From: Acestrorhynchus altus
Lineage: Eukaryota > Chordata > Actinopteri > Characiformes > Acestrorhynchidae
Assembly (NCBI GenBank): GCA_034509495.1
Contig: CM067504.1
Location: 6,519,256 to 6,583,255 of the forward strand
Direction of reading: 5' to 3'
Length of the DNA stretch: 64,000 bases
The position numbers and the translations under genes are program-made. This document shows positions 13,101-26,666 of this stretch, piece by piece. The stretch's first letter is position 1; each line of letters begins with the position of its first letter. The notes below the pieces were generated by a model. It was not told the origin of the DNA, searched no databases, and was given only the letters and a program-made list of their open reading frames with translations.

Positions 13101-16100
13101 CTGACTTCAATGAAGCCCTCTTTTTTATGCAGTGACAAGTATGTGCTGATCCAGAGCAAAACATATTGCTCTGTGGGTGACATGCCTTGGGTGCATTGTG
13201 GGTCATTCTTTTGCTGTTTGGTACAAGACCCTGGGGGAAGTCATGCGAGTTGTTATGAAGTGTAAATTATATTTATGAATTCTGTGGAAAGAGTATTTTT
13301 TTTGCCCATAATTGTACTTGAAATATGGAAAATAAACTCAGTATATTGACTGCGTTAAATACACTTTCAAAGGACATTTGGGTATTTATTTAGGGTATTT
13401 AGATATATATATAATTTATTTGACACCTGTTTCCAGTGTGCTCCCACACCACTACATCAAACTGAAGTAACAAAATGAAGTATTTGGATTGGGATTCATA
13501 CTTAGTCCCAAAGCACTTCATTAGACCATACTAAAATAGTGTGTTCCCAATCCCTTTCTGATCTCAGGGAACCCGGCCCAGCCAACCTCGCTGCACTACA
13601 TGAGCCCATATCAGATGAACACCTACGCCATGGCACTGAAGGCGGTGGGGGAGATCATCCAGGACTATGACAGTGACAAGCTTTTCCCAGCGTATGGCTT
13701 TGGAGCCAAACTGCCACCGGATGGCAAAATCTCTCATGCATTTCCTCTGGTGAGATCATTATAATACATCTCAAGCAGCACTGCAATGCAGCAATATATC
13801 ATATCAGCCAACTCATATTTCATATCAGTTACTTTTTCTGTATGGTTACTCTTGAGTACTGGTACTGTTGTAAAAATTCATATTTCACTGGTTCGATTGG
13901 AAAATTCTCTAATGTGCTTTGGCTGACATTACAGAAGATTATGGGTTCTTTTAATATATAATAGTTGTTGGCAAATTAACCACAGGACTAAGATTGAAAC
14001 TATGAAAAACTCTAATTTATGATTATAAACGTAACTATTCTGCCTCATTTTGCCTCATTCGGCAGAATGTTTTATATTCCATGTAATGCTATAAAAGCAG
14101 TAAGCAATTTATGTGCATTATTTTATTTTAATATCTTTTGTATTTTTACACAATTATCACCCAAAATAAATAACCTGAAAAAACGAATGTCTTACTTTAT
14201 ACTGTATACTAACATAATTAAAAAGAGGTCCTTACTCATATGGTCTTAAACCAGCATCTCACAGCCCTATGTATGTAACATCAGCTACATTCATTCTTGA
14301 CTAGTAAGGAATGTTGATAATGTGAGTCAAACCATGCTGAGGACTTTTATCTGATAATATTGAGAACACCCAGATCCACTCCAAACTCTAATTCCTCAGA
14401 CGTCTGCATGACTTCAGTGTCCGCTCCGAGAGAGTGAGTAGAGCCTTATGAAAAATGAAAGACCTGAATAAGCTCTGGTTATGAAATATGAAGCACACAA
14501 TGGTAACTCAAGAGTCTGCTTAAGCCCAGAGGCAAGAGAGACAGGAGTGACTGAGAAAAACAAGACACGACAGAGAGGAGAGAGGAAGTGAGAAGAGCCA
14601 GAGATGGAGAGAATGGCCGAAGAACACACTGAGTCACAAAGCAAAGCGAGTCGTCCTCATCCCAAGACTGATAATTGGCTTCTTTCCTTAATGAAGAAAG
14701 AGAATAAAAGAGGAATTGATGAAGAGGGGTCTTTGATGTTTTAGAGGACATGCTTTGCTTTTTTGTAAGCCACTGCATGAGTGAATTAGACAACAAATAA
14801 GCCATTGAAATAAAGAAGATAAAAAAAATAAAAATATCCTTCGTCTTCTGATGCACTTTGCCCATGGGGATGACCACTGGAACACAGAGAATGAGAGAAA
14901 GGGAGGAGGGTGTAAGAAGAGAAAAAATAAAAATAGGGAGATATGGAGAGGAGACAAAGAAACTGACAGGGAAAGAGAGATTGAATGACAGAGTCAAAGT
15001 AACGAGTGGCAGGTGTACTGTGTGTGTGCGCGGATTCAAGCTTTCAGCTCAAACTGGGCAAGCTTCAAATCTCAGTGAGAAGGGAAACATTTTTTGAGTT
15101 GTCAAAAAATTATTTGGTTTATCTTATTTTTTTGAGCATTCCCAGTGAATTCTTACTCATATTGTACTGGTCAGCATAGCTCACCAGATATAAATAACTC
15201 AAATAACTGATTAGCACAGTGATTTATCAGTCTACTCATGCTTTAGTAGATCTCAGTAACACTAATAAATAACTTCACAGTGATTTGATCATAATTTACT
15301 AGAGCCAAGTAACAGAAATACAGTGTCAGGTTTGTGAGCTGGACAGACAGGGACTAGGGAAGCAGAGGTAAACACTGGGGTTGAGGAATTTAATAAAATA
15401 AAAGAAACAAACCTGAGATACTAACAAACAAAAACTGGGGTACTCTAACACAAAACACTAACACTAAACAAAGTAACAACATGGGAACAGACTTACAAAC
15501 ATACAAACCAACAGAATCATGAAGGAAACAAAGTCTATTAACAAACAACCGCTAGCTATGCTAACATACAGGGTAGGAAACAAAAGCCTTACAAAGACAG
15601 ACTGGGACAAAGGGTCTTAAATACACACAAAAAAACAACATTGGACACACCTGGAGAGAACTCATTACAAAGGGGTAGAGTTACAAATGAGATACAGATG
15701 GGAATGGGCGGAGCAAGGGAGGAGACAGAACCAAAACAAACAAACCGTATGCTAAGGAGCACATGGGGGGAACTGACAGAGGAAACGGGACTGACAAATG
15801 ATAGGCATGACAATATGTGTCCACAGGATGTCCTGCACATATCACTGAGCTGTTAGTCTCCCTCATATTAGTACTATGACTGTATGTGATGGCTTTTTCA
15901 ATGTGTGTTGCTCCACAGCAGTGGCAGGATTGAAACACTCTCTCAAAGGCCTTTGAGAGACTTTTTTAGGGCAGCAGGGGAAGCATTTTTATGCCTGCTT
16001 GTGCCAAATTGGCATGAAAGTGTGTAATTAGATCACACCTGTACTCATCTTCCTGAGACGTAACTGTGTGCTGATCTGACATGTCTGTCTAGGTTCATTA

Positions 16101-19100
16101 TTTTATGTCCGTGTGTGTACACCGATCAACCGTAACATTATCTCCACCTTTTTATTTTTTCATTCACTGTCCATTTTTATCAGCCTCTCTTACATAACAG
16201 GAGCACTCTGTAGTTCTATAGTTAGAGCTCGGCATATAAATACTTATCTGCACACTTTGTTATCCTTCTTTCATTAACTCATCAATGGTCACGACCCCAA
16301 AGGACCACCACAGTGCAGGTATTATGTGGGTGGTGGGTCGTTATCAGCACTGCAGTGACACTGACATGGTGGTGGTGTGTTAGTGTGTCATTGCTGTGAG
16401 TGGATCAGACATAGCAGTGCTGTTGGAGGGATTAAACCCTCAGTGTCACCGCTGGACTAAGAATGGTGCACCAACCAGAAATATCCAGCCAACAGTGGAG
16501 GACCAACACAAGCTGTGCAGAAACAGATGAGCTTCTGTCTCTGACTTTACATCTACAAGGTGGAGCAACGTGGTAGGAGGGTCTAATAGAGTGGACAGTG
16601 GACAGAATGTTTAAACACTCCAGCAGCTCTGCTGTGTCTGATCCATACTAGCACAACGCACACACAGGTGCCCTGACCACTGAAGAACAGGGTGAAAGGA
16701 GGATAATAAAGTATGCAGAGAAACAGATGGACTGTGTTCTGTAATTATGGAACTACAAAGTGCTCCTGTATGGTCAGTGAAGCTGATAAAATGGACAATA
16801 AATGTAGAAACAGTGATAATGTTGTCTGTGCAAGGTTTGGTTATTAATGTTTCATTCCTCAATCCAGTTCTTTTATGCAAAATGGTTCCATCACTGCACT
16901 TTAATTGCTGATATTATTACATGCTTAGTTTTTTAGTATGAAATATATAGTTGGAAAAGTCTGGATGTTTGAAGACGTGTACCGTGATGTTTTCGAAATT
17001 GAATTTGTCAGGAACTGTTTGTAGCTTTTAACTTTTCCACTTGTTCCAGTACAGCAGTGGCTGTAATCACCCTGCCTTAATTAGAGCCCACCTTAGCGTG
17101 ACAGTACTGAAACATTGTCATGCAAAAGCAACTTCAATTACAACAGTGACATATTAGCAATAGATGCCTCACTGCCTTTGTTCTTGTGTTTGAAATCCAT
17201 AAACAATCTCCCTCTCCCCTTTCTTTTTCTCGCTCTGTTTCTTCTTCTCTTTTTAATGTCATTATCAGGACAGTACAAGAGTGTGTCCTATAAGATGATG
17301 TTGACCCATGCATTGACCTTCAGGATTCACTGCACATCATCTCAGTCTCACCAGGGTCCAATTTAGAGTGTACATCACCACAGGCAGAGCTCATTCCAGT
17401 GTGGGAAAGTTCAGAAATCGCTTTTGGAAAGAGATTAGAATAGACTTTTGTTTGATTCAAAAGCAAATTTAATTCAACCAGAGAAATTTGAATGTGTCAC
17501 GCAGTTTTGGAAAAGGTCACCCTTGCTTTCAGTGCTGCACGGAAATCCCCAAAATCAGAAAGAAATGAAAGGCTGGCCACGCTCCTGTAAAAAGCGATTC
17601 GCTCTCGGCCCCATTCAATCTCCTTCTCTCCTGCTCTGTGCTCATCAGGGTCGGAGGGTCATTCGCTCCAATCTGCTATAGCGGATCTACCAATCTAATG
17701 CACAGCCACGCGTGAGCACCATGGAGACTGCCAGAGGCCACTCCAGCCTCTTCACCAGACTGAAGAGATCAAGCTTTCAGCTCATATAAAGATATCTCCA
17801 CTCGTTCGCTCAACTCCAGTCGATCAAAGGGACTTGTATTTAATGAGAGAGAAACTAAACTTGCATTATTCTCCTGATGTCCTTCAGGAGAGAATAGGAC
17901 TCCTTACTGCAGTCAGAGCATTGGTCAAGTGTCTCTTTTCGCATCTGAGGCAGATGATTAACAGATTTTCAAATGTATCTACAGAACCTAAATGAGAGGT
18001 AACTAGGATTTCTACACAGAAATGATCCATGCATCGTTTAATAGTTGCTGAAGTGGTGAAATAGGAAACAAAAAATTAGCCATTGCTTTGAGGGGTGTCA
18101 TTTACACTCACTGACAAAAACAATAGTGCACCAAGAAGAGTTAATAGAATGGAATGAAACTTTATGTGTGAATATAATCCCTGTTTTTACAATATACGAG
18201 TGAACGGATAGGATTATTGGAGAAGACTGTATAACTAATGGAGGTTCTAGTGCCCTATTGGGCCTCTAGCCTCGATACAAGATGAGATACGTTTGGGTAT
18301 GGAGGCATACAGGTTCCAAATGGCAGTACATTTGCCCATAGATGTTGCAGCTGGGCCTGTATATCCTGCACACTTATAGGTTGCTGAATCTGGTGTAACA
18401 GTTCCAGAAATGCTCTATTTGCAATAAATCTGCTAACTGAACAGGCCAGAAAGGGTTGCATTCTGGTGACGAAATTCCTGGGAAACCCTTGCTGGGTCTG
18501 GGCGAGTATTATCCTGCTGAAAAATGCCAGTTGGAAGCACGGGATTTTGTGTACATATCGCTGAACTGTTCGTTTCCCTTGTATAACTAGTAGCAGTGAT
18601 TGGCTGTCGCATGTGATGGCTCCCCAGATCATCACAAGAGCCCAGGAGGTAGAGGCCCAGAGGTTCAATCAAGAGTCCTTAATGAAAGTAGATATAGAGA
18701 GTTGAATTCAAGATTTGCAACAAAATGTTTAAAAGCCTGTCCATCTTTGAACGTGTGAAACAGTAGTTTTTGGACATGTAAAATCAAGATTGAGTGCAGA
18801 GATGTAAAGAAAGACCGCATGATCTGATGCATACCACATCATCCATCAAACATGATGGAGACACTGCTATTGCATGGGCATGTAAGGCTGCCAAAGGAAC
18901 TGAGTCAGTGTTGTTTATTTATAATGTTAATTCTGATATGGTCCAATAGCAGGGTGCGTTCTGAAGTGTACAGAGCTTTGCTTTTGACCCAAATTCAGTC
19001 AAATGCTCCTTTCAAAGGTCTCCTTTCAAATACATTGTGAAACATACAAAATAATGAACATCGTGTCAGTAAATAGAATCATTTAAATTTAAGTCACACT

Positions 19101-19762
19101 GTTCACCTGCTGGGTCTTTACCCACATTTTACCCCTCCATGGAGTGAGACACACAAATGTGCACACGGTGAGCACAAATGCCCAGAGAGGTAACCCTACC
19201 CATTGCGGATTGGTAGTTAAAAACCTTCACTTCAGTCATGTACTGCCAATTCAGGGAATCAAACTGGCAACCTTCCAGTCACAAGGCTGGATCCCGAACA
19301 ACCAAGCCACAGCTTCCCCTGTACCAACACTCCTGCGGTCATAAACTTTACCAATGGACACGCTTTGATTTCTGTGTTGTATGCATGTGTTTTGTTGTTG
19401 TTGCTGTTGTTTATTTGTTTGTTTATTTCTTCATATTTAAGAATGGAAACAGTGAGGATCCAAACTGTGTGGCTATAGAGGGAGTCCTGGAGGCTTATTT
19501 CCAGAGCCTCAGAACAGTCCAGCTTTATGGACCTACCAACTTTGCCCCAGTCATTAACCAGGTAGCACGGTAAGACACACACACACACACACACACACAC
19601 TCTCTCTCCTCAGAGAGGAGCTGTGTCAGTTAGCTCTTCTGACTATTTGTTTCTGATCGCTCCATATACCCATCATTTATTTATAGCTGGCTCATTGCCA
19701 TAGTAATATAAAATGGGGGGGTGGGAGGGTGGAGATGGCTCTTGTGTAACTGCACAGATATA

Positions 19763-19844
<82 letters not shown>

Positions 19845-22800
19845 GGGAGGGCAGACTTCTCTCTCTCTGTTGTTCTCATTCCCTCTACTGTTGTTAGGTG
19901 ACAGCAGGTGGGTTTAGACCAACCAAGGGTCACTAACCCGGTTCCAGAAGAGGTACCTTCCTGCAGATTTCAATTCCAGCCAAAATCCAACACACCCCAT
20001 TCAGCCAATCAAGAACTTTTGAAGGCAGTAATAAGTTGGATCAGGTGCTGTGAATTACTCTGCAGGAGCAGGGTTGATGACCCCTGGTTTATTCTGATTC
20101 CTGGTATTTATAGACGCAGACCACCTCCATTATGCCCTATAGCTGGTGCATAAAGTGTGAAACCTATAAGAGAGAGAGGAAGAGAGAGAAGAGAGAGGGT
20201 TGTGCCATTTAGTTAGTTGGAGATTTTGCCCTGTGGGCACACAGTGATGCTAAGCCAATCAGACAGAGAGCCGGTGGGACCCTATACTGCCTGCTGCAGG
20301 GGCTATTATACCTCTGTCTCTCTCTCCCCCTCTCTTACACTCTAGCTGTCCCCCACTGCTGACTATCACCTACAAATGTCTCCTATAGTAAAAGTCAAAA
20401 CATGTTTATATTCATGAATATAGTTTTATATATTCATTTGTATATATATATATATTAGATGTGAGTACATTCCTCACATTTCTGCAAATACTAAGTTTTA
20501 TTATTATTATCTTTTCATATGAAACTGTAGAAATGAAATTTGAATATAACCTAATCAGTGTACAGTGTGTATAGCAGTATAGATTTACTGTTTTCTGAAA
20601 AAAACTCATAACAGTCATTAATGTCTCAATAGCTTGCAACACAAGTGAGTTCACCTCATAGTGAATATGTCCAAATTGTGCCCATAGTGTCAATTTTTTG
20701 TGTTACCATTATTATCCAGCACTGCCTTGGCCCTCTTGAGCATGAGTTTACCAGAGCTGCACAAGTTGTTACTGGAATCCTCTTCCCTTCCTCCATGATT
20801 ACATCATGCAGCTGGTGAATGTTCGACACCATGCACTTGAGGATGTCCCACAAGTGCTCAGTTGTGTTTAGGTCTGGAGATTGGGTCTGGGTCTAGGATT
20901 GTCTTGGCTCTTCTGATCTAGCCACAATTGCCTTCATTTGCAGTGGTGTCATGAATGAGAAGCCTTGACTACTATGAACTGGAACCGTGTTCCAAATTCA
21001 AGCTGTTTGGGTGTTTAGTCTCACTGATGAGTGGTTTTCTTAAGGCTACACAGCTGTTTAGTCCCAGTCTCTTGAGTTCCCTTCGCACTATGTATGGAAA
21101 TGCTCTTACTTTCATTATTAAACAGAATTCTGTTTTTTTTGTTGTTTTTTTTTATTTCACCAAACATTTCAGTGATCAATGATCACAATCATTCACATTT
21201 TTTTCTGACTTCATTCTTTCCTTGAAGATGATGTTTCCCCACTGTCCTTCCACTTTTTAATAATGCGTTGGGCAGTTCTTAACCTGATTTTAGTAGTTTC
21301 AGCCTCTTCTTAGATGTCTTCTCTGATTGATGCCAATTATTCAACCCTTCTGAAACAAATAAACATTGTTTCAATGAGCACAGGATGTGTCTTTCTACAT
21401 GGTTGTTCAACAAATGAGAAAATACTGCATCAGTTATGGTTCAATAACTGATTTTTTGCTAGTTGAAACCACCCATCCATCCATCCATCCATCCATCCGT
21501 CTGTCCATCCATCCATCCATCCATCCATCCATCCATCCATCCATCCATTCATCCATCCATCCAAGCACCCAACATACTCACATTAAACATAAAACTAAGC
21601 CCAAATGAGTCTGTAAGTGATATATTTTACTCATACTGCGTAGCTCCTAACATTACTTTTAATGTCCCATGGTCTAGTGGACAAGTGAGTACAAATCAAC
21701 CTGATAGTAGCTGTTCTTTCTAACTCAAATATCAGCGTGCATGTACAAAACTCCATGACAACAGCTGAAGTGGGGGTTACATATCATTATTTAAGTCCAG
21801 TTAGGTAAGGGAAGGAGACATATTTTGAAAGGTCAAAGTGACATTTATTCATTGTTTATCGGCCTGTGGGACGTAATGTGGAGTAACATTCAGTGCTTCA
21901 CAGGAACATGACAAGACATTATTATTTTACATTATTACAGTGAAGATTTAGTTTTGGTCATTTTGATGTTAGTCTTAGGACAGCGTGGATTAAGGCACCT
22001 TCATGCCACCTTTCTTCTCTCTGTGTGGGTTTCAGGTCAGCCCAGGCAGTGACTGATGGCTCGCAGTATTTTGTGCTGCTGATGATCACAGATGGAGTCA
22101 TCTCAGACATGGTGCAGACCAAAGAGGCCGTCGTCAGTGTGAGAGACTTTTTCCTCTTAAATCTGAAAAGAAAACAATGTGTAAATACAGTATGTCCGAA
22201 GGTTTGTTAACACTTGCTCAAGGTCTAGTTCTAAAATGCTTCCTTTCATACTCTTTAATCAATGAATATAAAAATAAGCCAATGTTTAAGAAATTCCTCT
22301 TATTAACTTTGATTTTCACTAATGTTGGCCCTAATTCTACCCCTAATCTTGAACTTAACCCAAAACCTAAAGCTAAACCTGTCTCTAATCATGAACTTAA
22401 TCTTAACCAACACCCTAACACTGTCCCTGGATAGGTTTGACTTTGTGAGACGTGAATGATTCAAGTCTCACACTTGGACGTGCATTTGACATAAGCAAGG
22501 AATGGCCTAATTGCTGTGCCTGGCTGACTATATAAGGCTGTCACATTGCGTGTGCTGTTGGCAGCATTGGATAGAAGAAGGTGCACCAGCAACATGAATG
22601 TATGAGATCTGGACGAAATACAAAGAGGGAGAAAGGATAGTCTGACATGGAGTAACCCAATAGCCATGACTGTGGACATTGAGTGAGCAGTGATGCCCTC
22701 CGCTAGTTATTCTTTTAGTGCCGGCACTATTGGCAGACGGCTCCACGATGCAGGACTCCATGCACACAGACAGGTATGATGACTGCCCTCAACACCACAT

Positions 22801-23337
22801 CAACGTCACCATGGCTGCATAGGTGTCGTGCCAGACTGTCATAGGAATCTTCAATAATGTGCTCTCCACGATTGAAAATTTTCAAGCTGCGTGGGATGGA
22901 TTATCACAAGACATCTTTAGAAACCTCTTCAACCCTTTCTTGGCATGTTGCGTTATACCCAAAGCCATACTGAGAGCTTGATCCTGGTAACCTTCATCTT
23001 CTTTCCTAATAGCACTGCAATCCCACACTTCCATCTGGGTGCAACTATTCTTTCGATAATTAGTGTATCCAAATTTCTGTTTCTGTAGCAATTAAAGAGT
23101 AGGAGCATTAGCAGCACCATATTAAGTGGGAAATGATGGCACTGGGGGGGCTTTGCTTATTTGTACAGATGATTACTGTGTTTGAAAAGATGAATATGCT
23201 TTACAGATTCTCCTGTGTGAACACTCCCTTATTAGACAGCATTAAGCTCCAGTGTGTATTGTGTTTGAATTCTCAAAAAGTGTTGCCTTTTGTTAATGGA
23301 ATTGTGGCTTGTACTTGACTTAGCTCACTAACTGTTA

Positions 23338-23392
<55 letters not shown>

Positions 23393-23484
23393 TGTTTCTT
23401 CAGGCTTCTTCTTTACCCATGTCTATCATCATTGTGGGTGTGGGCCCTGCTGAATTTGATGGTGGGGATTGAGAGGAGCAAGGA

Positions 23485-23519
<35 letters not shown>

Positions 23520-23573
23520 AATTGCTTTGTTTGTCTAAGGTCAAAGCAGAGTAAATAATCTCAGTTGCATGCT

Positions 23574-23632
<59 letters not shown>

Positions 23633-24751
23633 CCTGCTGATGTATTATATCCAGTGTTAGTCCTCTCCAGTTATTAAAGCTAAGTTATGCATCACAGCCT
23701 ACAGCACAGTATGTCTTTAAGCCACTGCCCCCTCCTTTCCCTCATGGCTGGTCCTCAGCTTCTGCCTGTCTGTCTCTCTCTCTCTCATTCTTCGTCCGTC
23801 TCTCGACCAGCAGTTCATTCCATTCGAAGACTACCGAGCAGGCTTAACAAACCCAATTGCACATGCACATTCACAGTCCCCCCCACACAGCATCCTGGGT
23901 AATCAGTACGACCTGTGTTGGTTCTCAGTTATTATGTCAGTTATACAGTGCAGCCTAAAGCGAGTACAGTCTTAAACTCCGTTTGCTGAACACTGTATCT
24001 GAGATAATAATGAGCAGTGATATGAGCTTCGTATATACACACACAAATGCCCTTCTGAATCTTTTGGCTTACTGTCCGGAAAGAGATACAGAGAAAAGGG
24101 ACTTCAAAGCTTAATGAGGAAGGGATTTAACCAATCACCGTCAGTATCTATTATTATTGGCACTGTGCATCGGGGGTGTGTGGCATTCATTACTGGAAAG
24201 CTGATTCAAACAGATGTCAGCTGTCATGGCAAAAACCATGTAACTCCAGTCGTTTCATTTATTTGGTGTTGTTTGTTGTTTGAAAATAGCAACCACTCTG
24301 AATACCATAGCAACAGCTAGCAACTCCATCGCAACCACCTGGAATACCATAGCAACCATGCGGTGATAGCTAGGATGGAGTGCAAATTGGATATGCATAA
24401 ATGTGATCATTTTGCAGCCACCTACAAATGTTATACGTATTTATTTTGAGATATACATAATCAGTAATCATAAGCACTTCTTAGAACTACCTGACCAATG
24501 CAAATGGTAGGATGGTAAATGATCTTGTTTAAATGCATAAAAGTTGCTTTGTACCTAAATGATGAGTTTGGACATATCTAATATAGTTTAACTGAATGGT
24601 GATATATCATATATGATGTGAAAAATAAATGTGGAAAAGTGGACCTCCCTATGAAATCTCCTTTATCTGCCATATGTTAAGCTTTATTCAAATTTGATCT
24701 TCATTTCTTCTTTTAAACACAATAAGACTTCTGTCTAATGCCTCTCCATGA

Positions 24752-24801
<50 letters not shown>

Positions 24802-26590
24802 GTGTGTGTGTGTGTGTGAACATGGAGGTGAGGCAGAGAGGTGCAGAGTAGGGAGGAGCAGCTGAGAGCAGGGGACAGAGCAGAGTGAAGGAGCAGAACA
24901 GGTTTCCTGAAGAGTTAAACAGATGTTATTTAAAAACTTTAAAACTCAATATAAACAATATTTCCTCAGTCCATATCACGCTCTGTGTGAAAGTGGGGTG
25001 CTCATCGATGCACCATCTACACAATACACACACACACACACACACACACACATGAGTGATTCATACACTAGGGGACAGTGCCAGAGGAGTGTGCAGTTGG
25101 GGAGTTAACAGCCTTGCTCAGGGGCACTTCAGTCATGCCCTGCCAGTTCAGGAATTAAAACCAGCAACCTTCCAGTCAGGCTGGTTCCCTATCCACCAGG
25201 CCACGGCTGTGTTTATATTTTGAAATAGATATAAATATCAGCATTTTGCCCAGAACTAATATATGTCACGCTGTCTCTTAGAATGGGTTAAGAACAATTG
25301 TTCTATAACCTCTTAAAGTTATATAAATGCATTCATTTAGTGAGTTGATCTTTGATGCATCAATCAAGACTTTGAATAGGGTGAAAATGTTCTATAGACT
25401 ATTCACAATTGTTATTGTAAAGCGCCTGGATTTCCTCTTTAGAACTCTTGGGAAAAAGGGATACACTGTCATGGCTCACAGGACTCTCAGAGCCTAAAAT
25501 AGCTCTGTGCTGTAACAAAAACACTGTATTTATCCTTTTTTCCAAGTCTTATTGATGTATGTTCTGCTGTCCTCTCTGTGTTCAAGCTCAAGAAGTTGTA
25601 GCTGGTCAGCTGGTTTAGCTTTTAACCAAGCACCTGCTCCCTTCACCACAATGTTCTGCCCCAGCAAGGCACGTCACTCCCCAGCTTCCGCGTGTGGATA
25701 TCTACAGTGGCTCTCCAGTTGGAGCATCCGCATCTTTATCCAGCCTAATGGAACTGACTTAGGAGCCTGAACAGTTTGTGTCCCAATACTTTTGCTCTAT
25801 GTGAGAGTCACTTCCGAAGCTGCCATCTGACTGAGGCGATGAACGCTGACAGGTTGTAACTAGGCAGCCTTGAGCATGGCACCCAACTTAAAACTGCTCC
25901 TGGGGTTTACCCACCACTCCCGAACACACATGCACTGTCACTTGTGGTGTGTGTGTGTGATGATGGTGTGTGTGTCTGTTGTCTCATGTGTCTTGGCGTG
26001 CATGTGTGTGTGTGTGTTCACTGTACTGTAAATGTAGCGATAAAATTTCATCTGTGTGGCCTACACAAATGTAGAGCACTGTTCGTGTCCCATTTCAGAC
26101 AGCAGTGATGATAACTTTAATACTCCAAATAGAAATGCCTTTAATTTGATTTAACTGGAACTTGTGTGACTGGGTTCATGCACATGAAAAGTATGTTAAT
26201 TTTGTGCTAGTTAGCAGACAGAAGTGTGGAAAAAAAAAACCTAAGAAAAAGGCATCTGAGGAAAGAGACAACAGCTGTTTTTTTAACTGACTAATTTCAA
26301 ACTTCACTTGAAACCACCAGAATGTGGTTCGGAATGCAAAGACACACTGCACAACGTTCAGAACAGTCTCAGTCGCCTCATTGTCTTCAGCTTCGTGCTT
26401 CTAATTTGCTCTCTTTCATTTCTTTGACTGCGTGTCCGCATTTCCCCACATTTCGCCCCTTGCACCCCCTGTCTCTGTGTCCTCAGCTGCCATCTGTCAC
26501 ACACCCCTCGAACCCCTGCCATGAACCTCCACCCAAAGTCATTTACATACACACTTGCATCTCCAGAATCGATACCTATGCTCTCTCCGG

Positions 26591-26666
<76 letters not shown>

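Larger units (their letters stand above)
11001..13567. other. cpne9 intron E-F
   Basis: Contains two pieces of a widespread fish repeat (11190-11365 and 11937-12000) and a non-autonomous DNA-transposon end (12175-12475). The remainder, 12480-13567, shows no recognised feature. Confidence 0.7.
13750..19441. other. cpne9 intron F-G
   Basis: Contains a GA-rich stretch (14500-15000), a minus-strand LTR-like repeat (15324-15812), two minus-strand Tc1 relics (15826-15945, 18106-18670), a foldback element (16119-16838) and a minus-strand SINE (19095-19322). I see nothing identifiable in 13750-14480 or 16840-18100. Confidence 0.7.
19570..22035. other. cpne9 intron G-H
   Basis: Begins with (AC)n at 19575-19600, then (AC)n at 19766-19843, a small inverted-repeat element at 19921-20094, a minus-strand Tc1 relic at about 20590-21400 and a (CCAT)n array at 21473-21563. 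The last 470 bp before exon H show no feature. Confidence 0.7.
22139..23403. other. cpne9 intron H-I
   Basis: Contains a decayed plus-strand Tc1-like element (22440-22990) and ends with a (GT)n tract (23340-23394) next to the exon I acceptor. Confidence 0.7.

Noticed and set aside
14479..15039. 186-codon hydrophobic, Ser/Leu-rich open frame on the minus strand.
   Set aside because: It comes from a GA-rich intron stretch; composition explains it, and no domain or splice context is seen.
21473..21563. Regular tetranucleotide array considered as a CRISPR-like or satellite structure.
   Set aside because: Simple (CCAT)n with no unique spacers.
22320..22430. taaccctaaac-like stretch (ccctaatcttgaacttaacc and similar) considered as telomere-type repeat.
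   Set aside because: The units vary in length and sequence; it is a degenerate simple repeat, not TTAGGG.
23814..23834. ttcattccattcgaagactac resembles the start of cpne9 exon K (16 of 21 bases; peptide QFIPFEDY) and follows a pyrimidine tract with AG.
   Set aside because: The similarity stops after DY, it lies before exon J in gene order, and its phase does not fit exon I. Probably chance, or a very old decayed duplicate.
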